Below are positions 9,120 to 18,652 of a DNA stretch of 46,714 nucleotides, in pieces. The position numbers and the translations under genes were made by a program. Source of the DNA: Blastocatellia bacterium. GTDB lineage: Bacteria > Acidobacteriota > Blastocatellia > HR10 > J050. Position 1 is the stretch's first letter, and every line of letters begins with the position of its first letter. The stretch spans positions 1-46,714 of the forward strand of contig JALSQX010000043.1 in NCBI GenBank assembly GCA_026985075.1, given 5' to 3'. The notes under the pieces were generated by a model, which was not told where the DNA came from, made no database searches, and was given only the letters and a program-made list of their open reading frames with translations.

Positions 9120-9671
9120 ATGAATCTCAAACTCACTCGTCGAGCATTCATTCAGCTGGCTGGGGCGGGGAGCACCGGATTGCTCCTCACCCGAGTCGAG
9201 CTCGCCTCGGCGCGCGCGAGCGCGCCCTCGCGAATCTTCAGCGGGCATCAGGCGCGGACGGTGCTGGCGGCGGCCGAGGTCATCATTCCTACAAGGGAGA
9301 ATGAACCGAGCGTGGTGGACGTCAATGTCCTCGACTACATCGATCGGGAGATCCGTGGGTCATCTGAACGAGCGCTGTTCGTCGAGGGGTTGGCCGGACT
9401 GGATCGCCTGGCCGGGTTGCTCGGGCGAGGGCCTCGACGGTTTGCTGATCTCCCGGCAGCCCAGCGGATCGCCATCCTCAAGATGGTGGAGGCGGGAACT
9501 CTCCCCGTCGATGCCTGGCCGAGTGGTTCGGGACCGCTCTTCTTTCGCCAACTTCGCCGGCGGATCGTCGAAGGGTATTTCTCCAGCCCCTTGGTGTGGA
9601 AATTCATCGGGTACGGTGGACGGAGCCAATTCATCGGCTATCCCGATTTCAACCGATGGCCGCAACAATGA
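9120..9671 (+). CDS. Gluconate 2-dehydrogenase subunit 3-like Tat protein
   Basis: A 183-residue small subunit of a GMC-type membrane or periplasmic dehydrogenase. The N-terminus MNLKLTRRAFIQLAGAG is a Tat signal (arginines 7-8). The mature part shows the family pattern: a segment starting FSGHQARTVLAAAEVIIP, VLDYIDREI, and a C-terminal FFRQLRRRIVEGYFSSP with YPDFNRWPQ. In characterised gluconate and related dehydrogenases this subunit carries the Tat signal and pulls the folded flavoprotein partner through the membrane; the next gene is such a flavoprotein without its own signal. The ATG at 9120 is preceded by a GAGGAG-rich tract from 9107; the GTG at 9105 lies inside that ribosome-binding region and is rejected. 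Confidence 0.88.
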   Translation: MNLKLTRRAFIQLAGAGSTGLLLTRVELASARASAPSRIFSGHQARTVLAAAEVIIPTRENEPSVVDVNVLDYIDREIRGSSERALFVEGLAGLDRLAGLLGRGPRRFADLPAAQRIAILKMVEAGTLPVDAWPSGSGPLFFRQLRRRIVEGYFSSPLVWKFIGYGGRSQFIGYPDFNRWPQQ

Positions 9672-9710
9672 GCGTCGGTGGCCGACGGGAGATCCGAGAG
9701 GGCGGCGAAG

Positions 9711-11297
9711 ATGAGCCCACCTCATCGATCTTTGAGGACATGCTCAACGATGGCCGAGCGAGAGGTCGATGTCTGCATCATTGGTTGTGGGGCGGCGGGA
9801 GCCGTTCTGGCCAAAGAGTGCGCCGAAGGCGGCTTGTCGGTGATCGCCTTCGACGAAGGACCGCGCTACGATCCGTTCAGGGATTTTCGCAATGATGAAC
9901 TCTACGCCATGAAGATCTTCGATCGCGCCCGCATCGTGCTCGATGGGGACGATCCCATCAAGATCTTCATGGTCAAAGCCGTGGGCGGTGGAACGGTTCA
10001 CTATTCGGCCATCTCACTGCGATTCCATGAGTCCGATTTCCGCGTGCGCAGTCTCGATGGCGTGGCCGAGGATTGGCCGATCACGTACAAGGACCTGGAG
10101 CCGTACTACGACAGAGTGGAGAGAACGCTTGGCGTGGCGGGCTCCAACATCAATCCCTTCGATGTCCCCCGCGGTCCCTATCCGCTTCCGCCTCACGAGC
10201 TGAACACCAACAGCCAGGTCATCGCCAGGGGCGCTCGAAAGCTGGGATTGCATCCCGTGCCAGCGCCACTGGCCATTCTCTCGCGCCCGTACGATGGGCG
10301 ATTCCCGTGTAATCAATGTGGCTTCTGTTTCGAAGGCTGCCAGATGACGGCCAAGAGCAGCACGGATCTCGTCTACGTGCCCAAGGCGGAAGCCCATGGG
10401 GCCGTGATCAGGCCCCGTTGTAAGGGCCTGCGATTGGAAGTGAATAAGAGAGGGCTCGTGGAAGCCTTCATCTACATCGACGAGCGTGGTCGCGAGCAGC
10501 GACAAAAAGCCAAGCTCTTCATCGTCGCCTGCAATGCGGTGAACACGCCGCGACTCCTGTTGAATTCCACGTCCAATCTTTTCCCTCAAGGTCTGGCCAA
10601 CAGCAGCGGATTGGTGGGGAAATACTTCATGCACAACACCGTCGCCGCCGTGTTCGGGCGCTTCGAACACAAGATCAACAGCTACAAAGGACTGCCTCAG
10701 GGCCTCATCATCCAGGATTTCTACGAGACCGATCCCCGACGCGGCTTCGTGCGCGGTTATACGATGGAAACGTTCTATGCCGGGCCCATCACGCTGGCCA
10801 ATGGGTTCATGGGTCATGTATGGGGTGACGAGCTGATGGATTTCATGCGAGGCTATGCCTATTACGCCGCGCTCTTCCTGAGCGGTGAGGATTTGCCCAA
10901 CGAAAAGAATACCGTGACGCTCGATCCCGACCTCAAGGATGAACATGGCATGCCGTTGCCGCGGGTGACCTATTCCTATGGCGAGAACGAGATCAAACTT
11001 CGCGCCCACTCCATCCAGATGGCCGAAGCGATCATGCGCGCTGCCGGCGCGGTGAAGACCATTGGGAGCCCCGCCCGAGGCACAGCTCACTTAATGGGCA
11101 CCTGTCGCATGGGAACCGATCCGAGCCGGTCGGTGGTGAACCCCTTCTGTCAGTCGCATGACGTGAAGAACCTGTTCATTTGTGATGGGAGCGTCTTTGT
11201 GACGTCCACGGGTGGTAATCCGACGCTCACCATTCAGGCCTTAGCCACACGAACGGCCGATTACATCGTTCACGAGAAAGCGAATCTTTTGACCTGA
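9711..11297 (+). CDS. GMC family FAD-dependent oxidoreductase (dehydrogenase large subunit)
   Basis: A flavoprotein of about 528 residues. The dinucleotide-binding fold is VDVCIIGCGAAGAVLAKE, followed by the acid of the FAD ribose site in FDEGPRYD. It has the GMC cysteine segment FPCNQCGFCFEGCQM, typical of gluconate/sorbitol/fructose dehydrogenase-like large subunits. The C-terminal active-site region has AHLMGTCRMG and TSTGGNPTLTIQALATRTADYI, with the conserved His and Asn. The expected reaction is oxidation of an alcohol or sugar alcohol, electrons passing through FAD to a cytochrome c. The start is uncertain: ATG 9711 is used; GTG 9678 and ATG 9750 are in frame. No signal peptide, consistent with piggy-back Tat export with the preceding subunit 3. 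Confidence 0.91.
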   Translation: MSPPHRSLRTCSTMAEREVDVCIIGCGAAGAVLAKECAEGGLSVIAFDEGPRYDPFRDFRNDELYAMKIFDRARIVLDGDDPIKIFMVKAVGGGTVHYSAISLRFHESDFRVRSLDGVAEDWPITYKDLEPYYDRVERTLGVAGSNINPFDVPRGPYPLPPHELNTNSQVIARGARKLGLHPVPAPLAILSRPYDGRFPCNQCGFCFEGCQMTAKSSTDLVYVPKAEAHGAVIRPRCKGLRLEVNKRGLVEAFIYIDERGREQRQKAKLFIVACNAVNTPRLLLNSTSNLFPQGLANSSGLVGKYFMHNTVAAVFGRFEHKINSYKGLPQGLIIQDFYETDPRRGFVRGYTMETFYAGPITLANGFMGHVWGDELMDFMRGYAYYAALFLSGEDLPNEKNTVTLDPDLKDEHGMPLPRVTYSYGENEIKLRAHSIQMAEAIMRAAGAVKTIGSPARGTAHLMGTCRMGTDPSRSVVNPFCQSHDVKNLFICDGSVFVTSTGGNPTLTIQALATRTADYIVHEKANLLT

Positions 11298-11334
11298 GGT
11301 GAGTCGTCAAGGTCTATGGGGAGGCCATCGAACC

Positions 11335-12420
11335 ATGCCGCTGCCGAGATGTGAGATCACTAACGCCCACACGACGCTCTCGGCTCGTCAACCGAAGGCC
11401 GCTCTGAGGACGGGCAGCAATCGGCGGCATTGGTTGTGGAAAGGGTGTTTCATGCTGGCCATCGGTGCGACCATCGGGTCCCTCTGTGCTCAGCGCGCGC
11501 CACTGGCCCAGGGCGTCGATGATGTGGAGCGGTTGAGGGAAGTCATCCATTGTGAGGATTGTCACCAGGAGATCGCGCGCGAGTGGAGGGCCTCCGGGCA
11601 TGCTCGGGCCTGGACGAACCCCGCGTACCGAGCCTTCATCGCCGAGAATCCGGCCAGTGAAGAGACCTGTTCGCCGTGTCACGCTCCGAAGATCATCTTG
11701 AGCGCGGGGTTGAACGCCACGCCCGAGTTGAGAGATGCGGCGCGTGAGCGAGGTGTCGATTGTATCGCCTGTCATGCCGATCGAGATTTCGTCATGCATG
11801 GCCCCTTCCAGACCCGGGCGCCTCACAAGACGCAGAAGGACAAGAGATATCGATCGGTGCAAGCGTGCCTGCCGTGTCACGGTCAAGGGCGATGGTTCAA
11901 TCAGGTGGACGATTGGAGAGCCAGTCGCTATGCCCGGTTGGGCATCACCTGTCAAACCTGTCATATGCCGAGGATCGAACGTCCATCGGTGCAGCACTGG
12001 GCATTGCCCGATGTGCCCAGGAGAGCGACGCGCCGACATACGTTTCTGGGAGGTCACGATCGGGAATTGGTGAGATCGGCGGCCTCGCTTCAGGTGCAGA
12101 TAGACGATGGCGCGGCGCTCGTTACGGTGGTCAACTCCGCCACGGGCCATGCTTTGCCCGGCGCCGGATGGCGCGCTGTCGTGCTCGACGTGGTCGTGGA
12201 AGACGAGCGGGGAACAACCGTTCTTCACCGTCGCCACGTGTTCGATCTCGACGTTCACGATAATCGGCTGAAGCCGGGCGAGCGCCGCGATTTTCGCTAT
12301 GCGCTGCCCATCGAGACGGGTCTCGTGAAGGCGAAGCTCATGTACAAACTGTTCTCCGAGTGGCCCGACGACAAAGGGATGATCATGGCGACGAGAGAGA
12401 TTCGATTCCAAGCGCGATGA
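11335..12420 (+). CDS. Pentaheme cytochrome c (cytochrome c554/c-prime-like)
   Basis: A multiheme c-type cytochrome of about 361 residues. Five heme-binding CxxCH motifs are visible: CEDCH, CSPCH, CIACH, CLPCH and CQTCH, all in the first 60 percent. The C-terminal third is a beta-rich region (around LQVQIDDGAALVTVVNSATGHALPGAGW) often found behind such heme domains. A hydrophobic segment (FMLAIGATIGSLCAQ) precedes the heme region and should direct Sec export. GGGGAGG at 11317-11323 supports ATG 11335; an internal ATG at 11452 would also leave a signal sequence. Its place directly after the GMC flavoprotein makes it the likely electron acceptor of that dehydrogenase, replacing the triheme cytochrome of gluconate dehydrogenases. 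Its stop overlaps the start of the next gene (ATGA), implying translational coupling. Confidence 0.9.
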   Translation: MPLPRCEITNAHTTLSARQPKAALRTGSNRRHWLWKGCFMLAIGATIGSLCAQRAPLAQGVDDVERLREVIHCEDCHQEIAREWRASGHARAWTNPAYRAFIAENPASEETCSPCHAPKIILSAGLNATPELRDAARERGVDCIACHADRDFVMHGPFQTRAPHKTQKDKRYRSVQACLPCHGQGRWFNQVDDWRASRYARLGITCQTCHMPRIERPSVQHWALPDVPRRATRRHTFLGGHDRELVRSAASLQVQIDDGAALVTVVNSATGHALPGAGWRAVVLDVVVEDERGTTVLHRRHVFDLDVHDNRLKPGERRDFRYALPIETGLVKAKLMYKLFSEWPDDKGMIMATREIRFQAR

Positions 12421-14399
12421 GTCTGAGGAAACAAGGTGCACGGGCGTCCGTGACGCTGTTGATTATAGGAGTGATTTTCATGGGGATCGTCGTGAACCGG
12501 GAAGCCGATCGACAACGGCAGGTCAGAAATTTGCGCGCTTTTCATCGCTCCGGTCAAACGTTTCTCACCTTCGATGAGGTGGAGGAACCATTGGCCGGCG
12601 AGATCACGTATGCGATCTATCGAAGTCGACAGCGTATTGAGAAGGTCTCCCCATCGATCAAGCTGGCCGAAGTGAGTCCTGATTCCAGTTACAATCTGCG
12701 CGCTTCTGATCCTCGCGTGGAGAACAGGCCGGTTCAATTGCGCGTGGTGGAAGGCGAAGATGTTCCCGGAGGTCGCGGACTCTTCGTTTATACGACGCCC
12801 GAGGATGGCGCTTTCTACTACGCGGTGACGGCCATCGTCGACGGTGTGGAAAATACGGCGTTGAGCGCGTCCAATTCGCTCTCCACGCCGGTGAAGGAGC
12901 GCGTGGGATGGCCCGAGCCCATCTTTCAAGGAATGACGCTCGTCGATGGCGTCCCTACGCCTCGTTACGTTCATTTCGTCAACGCCAACGAAACACCGCT
13001 GCTTCCGCCCATGGCCAACACCTATGACACCAAGGACATCCATTTCAACTTTCTGCTTCGGGGCGTTGATCTTCACGCCACTCAACCTCAACCGCTGGTC
13101 ATTGGATTTCATGGAGGGAATGGGATCTTCACCGAAGCGCTGCAACCGACGGGGCATCCCCATGAGATTCTTCTCGGCGTGGATGATCCGCCACCGCACA
13201 CCGGATATCCGCCGGCAGTGAATACGCTCTGGCTGGGCTATGCCGCCCATCTGGGCACGTCTGAGCCACTGGAGAAAGGCCGGATCGAACCGTATACGCT
13301 CCGCCGGATCCGGTATGTGGTCAAATGGGTGGAGCGGAGATTTCGCGTCGATCGGAATCGGATCTATTGTGCTGGGACGTCGTTCGGGGCGGTGGGCGCG
13401 CTCATGTACGGTCTCTCTTTTCCTCGGGAGATCGCCGCTCTGTGGTTGAACATGCCGCGCTACGATTTTCGCGCCGATGGAGATGAGATGATCGATGATC
13501 CCCGCCATCCGGGCGAGAAGATTTCGGCGTGGGATCTGGAGCGCGGCGGAGCTGCACCGATTACGGCGCGGTTCCATAGCATCTTCGGCACCAGGCAGCA
13601 GAACTTGCCCACGCCGGAAGATCGCGGCCTGTTTCGGAGCATGGGGAATGGATTGGGCGTCTATGATCGCATCAATTTTCGAGGGCTGGTGAGTCGGAAT
13701 CCGGGAATCGATCTGCCCATGATGTTGATGTTTCACGGGAAATTCGATAATGTGACCGGATGGCACGAGAAGCCGCTCATGGTCAAAGCCCTGGAAGAGG
13801 CGCGTCAACCGTTTCAGTTTTATTTCATAACTTCGGGCCATTCTTTTCAGCCTCCGGATGCCTTCTTCGCGGCGGCTTTCGATCGTCATCGGCTCTATGA
13901 ATATGTTGTGAATCAAAGTTTGCTCGCTTTCCAGAATGCCTCTGGAAACAGCGATCTCGGAGACGGTGATGACTTAATTCGATGCGCCCAGCGCGGCACG
14001 AGTCAGGGAACCGATCTGGGAACGACGGCGTCGTTCGTTCAACGGTGTCTGGAAGCTCCCGAAGGGCTGTTGAGCGGTGATCGACAGGGCACGATCAATG
14101 GCTATGTGGATTGGTCCCGTCACGGCATCATCGATCTCAGTTATCGGTATGAGGTCACCGTGTTCGTCGTCGAAGCCGCTCCTCATGCTGAAATAGTGAC
14201 TGATATCACCATTCGCCGCTTGCAGAAGCTGAGGCACGAGCCGGGGCAGAAGTATCTCTTCGAAAACATCGACCTGGCGTCCGGGCAATATGTCGAACCC
14301 CCTCGCGACGTGAGCGCTGATGAGTGGGGCCGGGTGGTCATCCCGCGGGTGCGCATCAAAAAGACGGGGAACCGCCTTCGCCTTCGAACCAAAACGTGA
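12417..14399 (+). CDS. Exported alpha/beta hydrolase (esterase/depolymerase-like)
   Basis: A 660-residue protein whose ATG overlaps the stop of the cytochrome gene. N-terminal signal or anchor: SVTLLIIGVIFMGIVVN. A beta-rich, fibronectin type III-like stretch follows (about residues 30-150, including FYYAVTAIVDGVENTALSAS). The hydrolase domain contains IGFHGGNG (oxyanion region), the nucleophile elbow CAGTSFGAVGAL near residue 321, an acid candidate in HGKFDNVTGW and a His candidate in ITSGHSFQPP. Around the elbow it resembles poly(3-hydroxyalkanoate) depolymerase and feruloyl-esterase-like enzymes. The C-terminal 150 residues are not recognised. Probably releases a substrate unit outside the cytoplasm for the neighbouring dehydrogenase; this is inference. 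Confidence 0.8.
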   Translation: MSLRKQGARASVTLLIIGVIFMGIVVNREADRQRQVRNLRAFHRSGQTFLTFDEVEEPLAGEITYAIYRSRQRIEKVSPSIKLAEVSPDSSYNLRASDPRVENRPVQLRVVEGEDVPGGRGLFVYTTPEDGAFYYAVTAIVDGVENTALSASNSLSTPVKERVGWPEPIFQGMTLVDGVPTPRYVHFVNANETPLLPPMANTYDTKDIHFNFLLRGVDLHATQPQPLVIGFHGGNGIFTEALQPTGHPHEILLGVDDPPPHTGYPPAVNTLWLGYAAHLGTSEPLEKGRIEPYTLRRIRYVVKWVERRFRVDRNRIYCAGTSFGAVGALMYGLSFPREIAALWLNMPRYDFRADGDEMIDDPRHPGEKISAWDLERGGAAPITARFHSIFGTRQQNLPTPEDRGLFRSMGNGLGVYDRINFRGLVSRNPGIDLPMMLMFHGKFDNVTGWHEKPLMVKALEEARQPFQFYFITSGHSFQPPDAFFAAAFDRHRLYEYVVNQSLLAFQNASGNSDLGDGDDLIRCAQRGTSQGTDLGTTASFVQRCLEAPEGLLSGDRQGTINGYVDWSRHGIIDLSYRYEVTVFVVEAAPHAEIVTDITIRRLQKLRHEPGQKYLFENIDLASGQYVEPPRDVSADEWGRVVIPRVRIKKTGNRLRLRTKT

Positions 14400-14562
14400 A
14401 TCGATCGTCGGCTCGACGAGAGGAGCGAGACGCGGTGACCTCTCGCCCGGCGTCTCCGCGGCGAGAAGCCGGTGAGGGAAATCGCCCGGGGGGGCGAGCC
14501 GCGATGAGGGAACTCGCGGATGGAACGCGCGGCATCATTCATCCATATCCAAAGGAGGGACT

Positions 14563-17500
14563 ATGAGGAGGCAAAAGCCAGTCTCTGCGTGTATTGGCTC
14601 TCTTTTCCGTGGGATCTTGCTCGTCTCGCTCTTGGTGGGATGGGCGACGCTTCCGGCCATCGCTCAGGTGACCACGGGGACCATCTCGGGAACGGTGACC
14701 GATGAGCGGGGCGCCGTTCTCCCGGGCGTGTCGGTGACCATCACCCATGTCGCCACGGGAACGGCGAGAACGCTCACCACGGACGATCGTGGCCGCTATC
14801 GGGCGCCCCGTCTCCCCGTGGGCGAGTATGAGATCCGGGCGACTCACGAGGGGTTCCAGTCGGCCGTCCGGCGCAATATCGTTCTCACCCTGGGACGCGA
14901 AGTCGTCGTCGATATCGTCATGAAGGTCGGCCAGATCACCGAGGAGATCGTCGTCACCGGTGGGGCGCGGTTGGTCAATACGACCAATGCTACCATTTCC
15001 GGGCTCATCGACCCCGAGCAGATTCGAAATCTCCCCTTGAATGGCCGATCATTTGCCGATCTCTCGGTGTTGGAAGCCGGGGTGACGCTCTTCACTAACG
15101 CGCTCTCCAGCGACGCCACCGGCGCCGGCTTCGGGGGGAGCGGCGTGCGCCTGGTGATGAATGGGATTCGGCCGGAACTGAATAACATTCTCATCGATGG
15201 CATTGACGCTCTGGATGCCTTCGGGAACGCTCCGGGAAGCGCCGCCGGCGTTCTCCTCGGCGTGGATACGATTCAGGAGTTCGAGACGATCACCGGAACC
15301 TATAGCGCCGAATATGGGCGGGCCGCCGGAGGCGTGATCAACGCGGTCACCCGATCGGGCACCAATGAATTTCACGGGTCGGTGTTCGAATTTCTCCGCA
15401 ACGACAATCTGGATGCGCGCAATTTCTTCGATCTGCGGGACAAGCCCGAATTCAAGCGCAATCAGTTCGGCTTCACGCTGGGCGGGCCCATCCTGCGCGA
15501 CCGGACCTTCTTCTTCACCAGCTATGAGGGGCTGCGGGAGCGCTTAGGCGTGACCCGATTCGCCCGCGTTCCCACCGCCGCGGCTCGAGAAGGGAATCTC
15601 CCCAGCGGCGCCATAGAGGTCAATCCGGCCGTCCGCCCGTTCCTGGATCTGTTTCCCCTTCCCAATGGACGGGATTTTGGCGATGGCACGGGCGAGTTCA
15701 TTTTCGGCGTGAATCTGCCCACCGACGAGGATTTCTATGTCGTCAAGATCGATCATCAGATCTCCGACCGGCAATCTTTCTTCGTGCGCTACTCTATCGA
15801 CGATGCCGAGAGACAGTTCCCTCCGTTAGGCAGCTTATTCGGGGCCGACCGGGAAATGGCCTTCAGCGTGCGCGAGAGTCGGCAACAACTGGCGACCATC
15901 CAGCACACGGGGATTCTCTCGCCACAATGGGTGAACACGTTTCGTTTCGGTTTCAATCGCGCGACGATCGTGGAGTTGAATTTCCCCGAGCGATTCCGAC
16001 CGGATCTCTCCTTCTTCGTCGGCGATAATACCGGCATGGGCGCGATCAACGTTCAGGGACTCTCATTGGTTGGGAACACCAGTGGCGGCGCCGGGCATAC
16101 CATTCAGAACGAGTTTCAGGTGAGCGATGACGTCTCCTACACGACCGGGAGTCACGGGCTCAAGTTCGGATTCGTCGCCAAGCGCTTTCAGTACAACGAC
16201 AATCGCCTCTTCCAGGACAAGGGGCAGTTCGTGTTCGATGGACTGGTGAATTTCCTGCAGGGCATTCCCGTTTCGTTCATCAAGGATATCCCCGGTAGCG
16301 ATTACACGAGTGCGCAGCGATTCAGCGTCTTCGGATTCTACGTTCAGGACGATTGGCGGGCCACATCCCGGTTCACGGTGAACTTGGGCTTTCGTTACGA
16401 GTTCATGACCACGCCCAAAGACGAGCTCAAGCCGGTGCGGAACTTCAAAGATCCGCTGCACGATGCCGAGGCCAGCGTCGTCTCCAACAAACCCATTCAG
16501 AATCCGTCGTTGAAGAATTTCATGCCTCGGATAGGTTTTGCCTGGGACCCGTTCGGGGATGGCAAGACATCCATCCGTGGCGGATTCGGGATCTTCTTCC
16601 AGCAGTTGACCGAAGCCAATCTCAACTTCGTCTTCCGGCTCAGCCAGCCGCCGGTCAAGACGGTGCTCATCGGCGGGCCGCCAGCTCGCCGGGCATTCCC
16701 CAAGGCGCCTATCCCCGATCCGTTCAAGCCGGTCATCGTCTTTCCGCTGGAATACGATGCCAAGAGTCCTTACACCATGCAGTGGAATCTCACCATCGAA
16801 CGCGAACTCCTGCCCGATGTCGTGTTCACCATCGGCTATGTGGGGAATCGAGGGGTGCACCTGGCGGCGCCAGCCGAGATCAACTTCAATCGTCGGGAGA
16901 TCCTGTCCGATGGGCGCGCCTTCTTCCCACCGGGACGACCGCAACGCATGAATCCAAACTTCGCCGCCATCAATATTCGCGACTTCGGCAGCGACTCCTG
17001 GTATCACGGATTGCAGGTGAGGGTGAGGAAGCAGATGAGTCATGGGTTCCAGGTGCAAGCCTCATATACCTTCTCCAAGGCCATCGATAACGCGCCGCCG
17101 ATCCTCCGCGACTTGGAAAACAGCCCGACCATCCTGTTCGATTGGTTCCAGCGCGATCTGGACAAGTCGCTCTCCGGGTTCGATGTGAGAAACAACTTCG
17201 TGTTCAATTTCTCTTATGAGCTGCCCATCGGTCCGGACCGCGCGTGGGGGAGTGACGTGCGCGGTTTCGCCGGCAAATTGCTGGAAGGATGGCAAATCAA
17301 CGGCATCCTCACTCTGGCATCGGGCAATCCATTCACCGTGGAGAACGCCTTCGATCGCGCGCGAACCTTCGCCATTGGTCCGTTCCGTCACGATCGTCCG
17401 AATGTCAAGCCGGGCGCGAGCAACAATCCCAAGATCGGTTCGCCGGATCGCTGGTTCGATCCCAATGCCTTCGAGCTCCAGCCGGCGGGCTTCCTCGGCA

Positions 17501-17769
17501 ATCTGGGGAGGAACACGCTCATCGGTCCTGGATTGGCCAACTTCGACTTCTCGCTGTTCAAGACGACTTCCATTGGCGAAAAAGTGGATATCCAGTTCCG
17601 GACCGAGATCTTCAATATTTTCAATCGCGCCAATTTCGCCACGCCGGATCGCCCGTTTCGCTTCGTGTTTCTCGATCCCTCGGGGATACCCAGTGGAGCC
17701 GCCGGGCGGATTACCAAGACGGCCACCACATCGCGGCAAATTCAGTTCGGACTGAAGATCCTCTTCTGA
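14563..17769 (+). CDS. Oar-like TonB-dependent outer membrane receptor, second copy
   Basis: A 1068-residue paralog of the receptor at 611-3817, with the same architecture: signal peptide ending near AIAQ, carboxypeptidase-regulatory-like domain (GTISGTVTDERGAVLPGV), plug with NGIRPELNNILIDGIDALD, and barrel ending QIQFGLKILF. AAAGGAGG at 14551-14558 sets the ATG at 14563. Long stretches match the first copy nearly residue for residue (for example FKRNQFGFTLGGP and the KSIDD/KAIDN-PPILRD region), so the pair arose by duplication, but the plug and loop regions differ and ligand choice may differ. It lies 163 bases after the exported hydrolase gene. Confidence 0.92.
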   Translation: MRRQKPVSACIGSLFRGILLVSLLVGWATLPAIAQVTTGTISGTVTDERGAVLPGVSVTITHVATGTARTLTTDDRGRYRAPRLPVGEYEIRATHEGFQSAVRRNIVLTLGREVVVDIVMKVGQITEEIVVTGGARLVNTTNATISGLIDPEQIRNLPLNGRSFADLSVLEAGVTLFTNALSSDATGAGFGGSGVRLVMNGIRPELNNILIDGIDALDAFGNAPGSAAGVLLGVDTIQEFETITGTYSAEYGRAAGGVINAVTRSGTNEFHGSVFEFLRNDNLDARNFFDLRDKPEFKRNQFGFTLGGPILRDRTFFFTSYEGLRERLGVTRFARVPTAAAREGNLPSGAIEVNPAVRPFLDLFPLPNGRDFGDGTGEFIFGVNLPTDEDFYVVKIDHQISDRQSFFVRYSIDDAERQFPPLGSLFGADREMAFSVRESRQQLATIQHTGILSPQWVNTFRFGFNRATIVELNFPERFRPDLSFFVGDNTGMGAINVQGLSLVGNTSGGAGHTIQNEFQVSDDVSYTTGSHGLKFGFVAKRFQYNDNRLFQDKGQFVFDGLVNFLQGIPVSFIKDIPGSDYTSAQRFSVFGFYVQDDWRATSRFTVNLGFRYEFMTTPKDELKPVRNFKDPLHDAEASVVSNKPIQNPSLKNFMPRIGFAWDPFGDGKTSIRGGFGIFFQQLTEANLNFVFRLSQPPVKTVLIGGPPARRAFPKAPIPDPFKPVIVFPLEYDAKSPYTMQWNLTIERELLPDVVFTIGYVGNRGVHLAAPAEINFNRREILSDGRAFFPPGRPQRMNPNFAAINIRDFGSDSWYHGLQVRVRKQMSHGFQVQASYTFSKAIDNAPPILRDLENSPTILFDWFQRDLDKSLSGFDVRNNFVFNFSYELPIGPDRAWGSDVRGFAGKLLEGWQINGILTLASGNPFTVENAFDRARTFAIGPFRHDRPNVKPGASNNPKIGSPDRWFDPNAFELQPAGFLGNLGRNTLIGPGLANFDFSLFKTTSIGEKVDIQFRTEIFNIFNRANFATPDRPFRFVFLDPSGIPSGAAGRITKTATTSRQIQFGLKILF

Positions 17770-17863
17770 GGTGATCGCTGGCCCAGTCGAGGCCCGTCCG
17801 TCCGGGAGCAGGCCTCGGTCGGTGGAGGCGGACGAGACATCACTGGCGGAGGACCCAACGACC

Positions 17864-18520
17864 ATGCGAGCCGAAGCGCTGAAGACACACCTGGGAATCG
17901 ATCGAGCCGCTCTGCTCGTCGTGGACGTGCAGAATGATTTTTGCCACCCGAACGGGGCTCTCGCCCGGGCGGGCAAGGATGTCTCCCATATCCAACGGAT
18001 GATCCCCAGGTTGCTCGAGTTCATCCAGGAGGCGCGTCGCGCCGGCCTCCCCATCATTTACCTGAAAATGGAGAACGATTCCTGGACGCGCCATCGCGCT
18101 CTGGTCTCCCAGGAACTGGCCGGCAGGCGGGAGGCCCTGTGTCTCACCGGTTCCTGGGGCGCAGAATTTTATCGCCTGGCGCCGGCCAGAGATGAGCGCG
18201 TCATCGTCAAGCGGCGATATAGCGGATTCGTGAACACGGACCTCGACCTGATCTTGCGAGCGCGCGGCATTCGGACGCTCATCATGACCGGTGTGGCGAG
18301 CAACGTTTGCGTGGAATCGACGGCCCGGGATGGCTTCATGCGCGGTTATGCGATCGTCTTTCTCTCTGATTGCACGGCGGCGACGGATCCGGACGAGCAT
18401 CGGGCGGCGCTGCGGAACATCGACCAGTATTTTGGCATCGTTGTGAGTTCCGAGGTCATCGTTCGGCTCTGGCGGTCGGAGAGACCGGACGCCGGCTGTA
18501 GTGAACAGACGGGGAGTTGA
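17864..18520 (+). CDS. Isochorismatase-family cysteine hydrolase
   Basis: A 218-residue cytoplasmic hydrolase. The catalytic triad is complete: Asp21 (VVDVQNDFC), Lys116 (VKRRYSGF) and Cys149 (ASNVCVEST). The family includes isochorismatase, nicotinamidase, ureidoacrylate and N-carbamoyl amidohydrolases. The typical nicotinamidase metal site (D-x-H) is not apparent, so an amidohydrolase of the RutB/N-carbamoylsarcosine kind is more likely, but the substrate is unknown. ATG 17864 has GGCGGAGGA about 10 bases upstream; the frame is open back to 17771 without a convincing site. It is followed after 132 bases by the OsmC-family gene. Confidence 0.9.
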   Translation: MRAEALKTHLGIDRAALLVVDVQNDFCHPNGALARAGKDVSHIQRMIPRLLEFIQEARRAGLPIIYLKMENDSWTRHRALVSQELAGRREALCLTGSWGAEFYRLAPARDERVIVKRRYSGFVNTDLDLILRARGIRTLIMTGVASNVCVESTARDGFMRGYAIVFLSDCTAATDPDEHRAALRNIDQYFGIVVSSEVIVRLWRSERPDAGCSEQTGS

Positions 18521-18652
18521 ACGCTCGGAAAGCGAATGCGTGGGGGCTGCGAGCGCGAGGCACTCATCCCAAAGGGGCGGAACGCCCGGCGCATCCTCCC
18601 GGGAATCATCTGCTCCGGGAGCGCACATCATGAGCCAAGGAGGTATGACACG

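Noticed and set aside
7794-9248. Minus-strand open frame of 484 codons opposite the ThDP enzyme
   Set aside because: Antisense to conserved ThDP motifs and without protein-like features.
12297-13916. Minus-strand open frame of 539 codons opposite the hydrolase gene
   Set aside because: No recognisable domain, low-complexity Arg/His/Ile-rich composition, and fully antisense to a gene with a clear active site. Long antisense frames are common in this GC-rich sequence.
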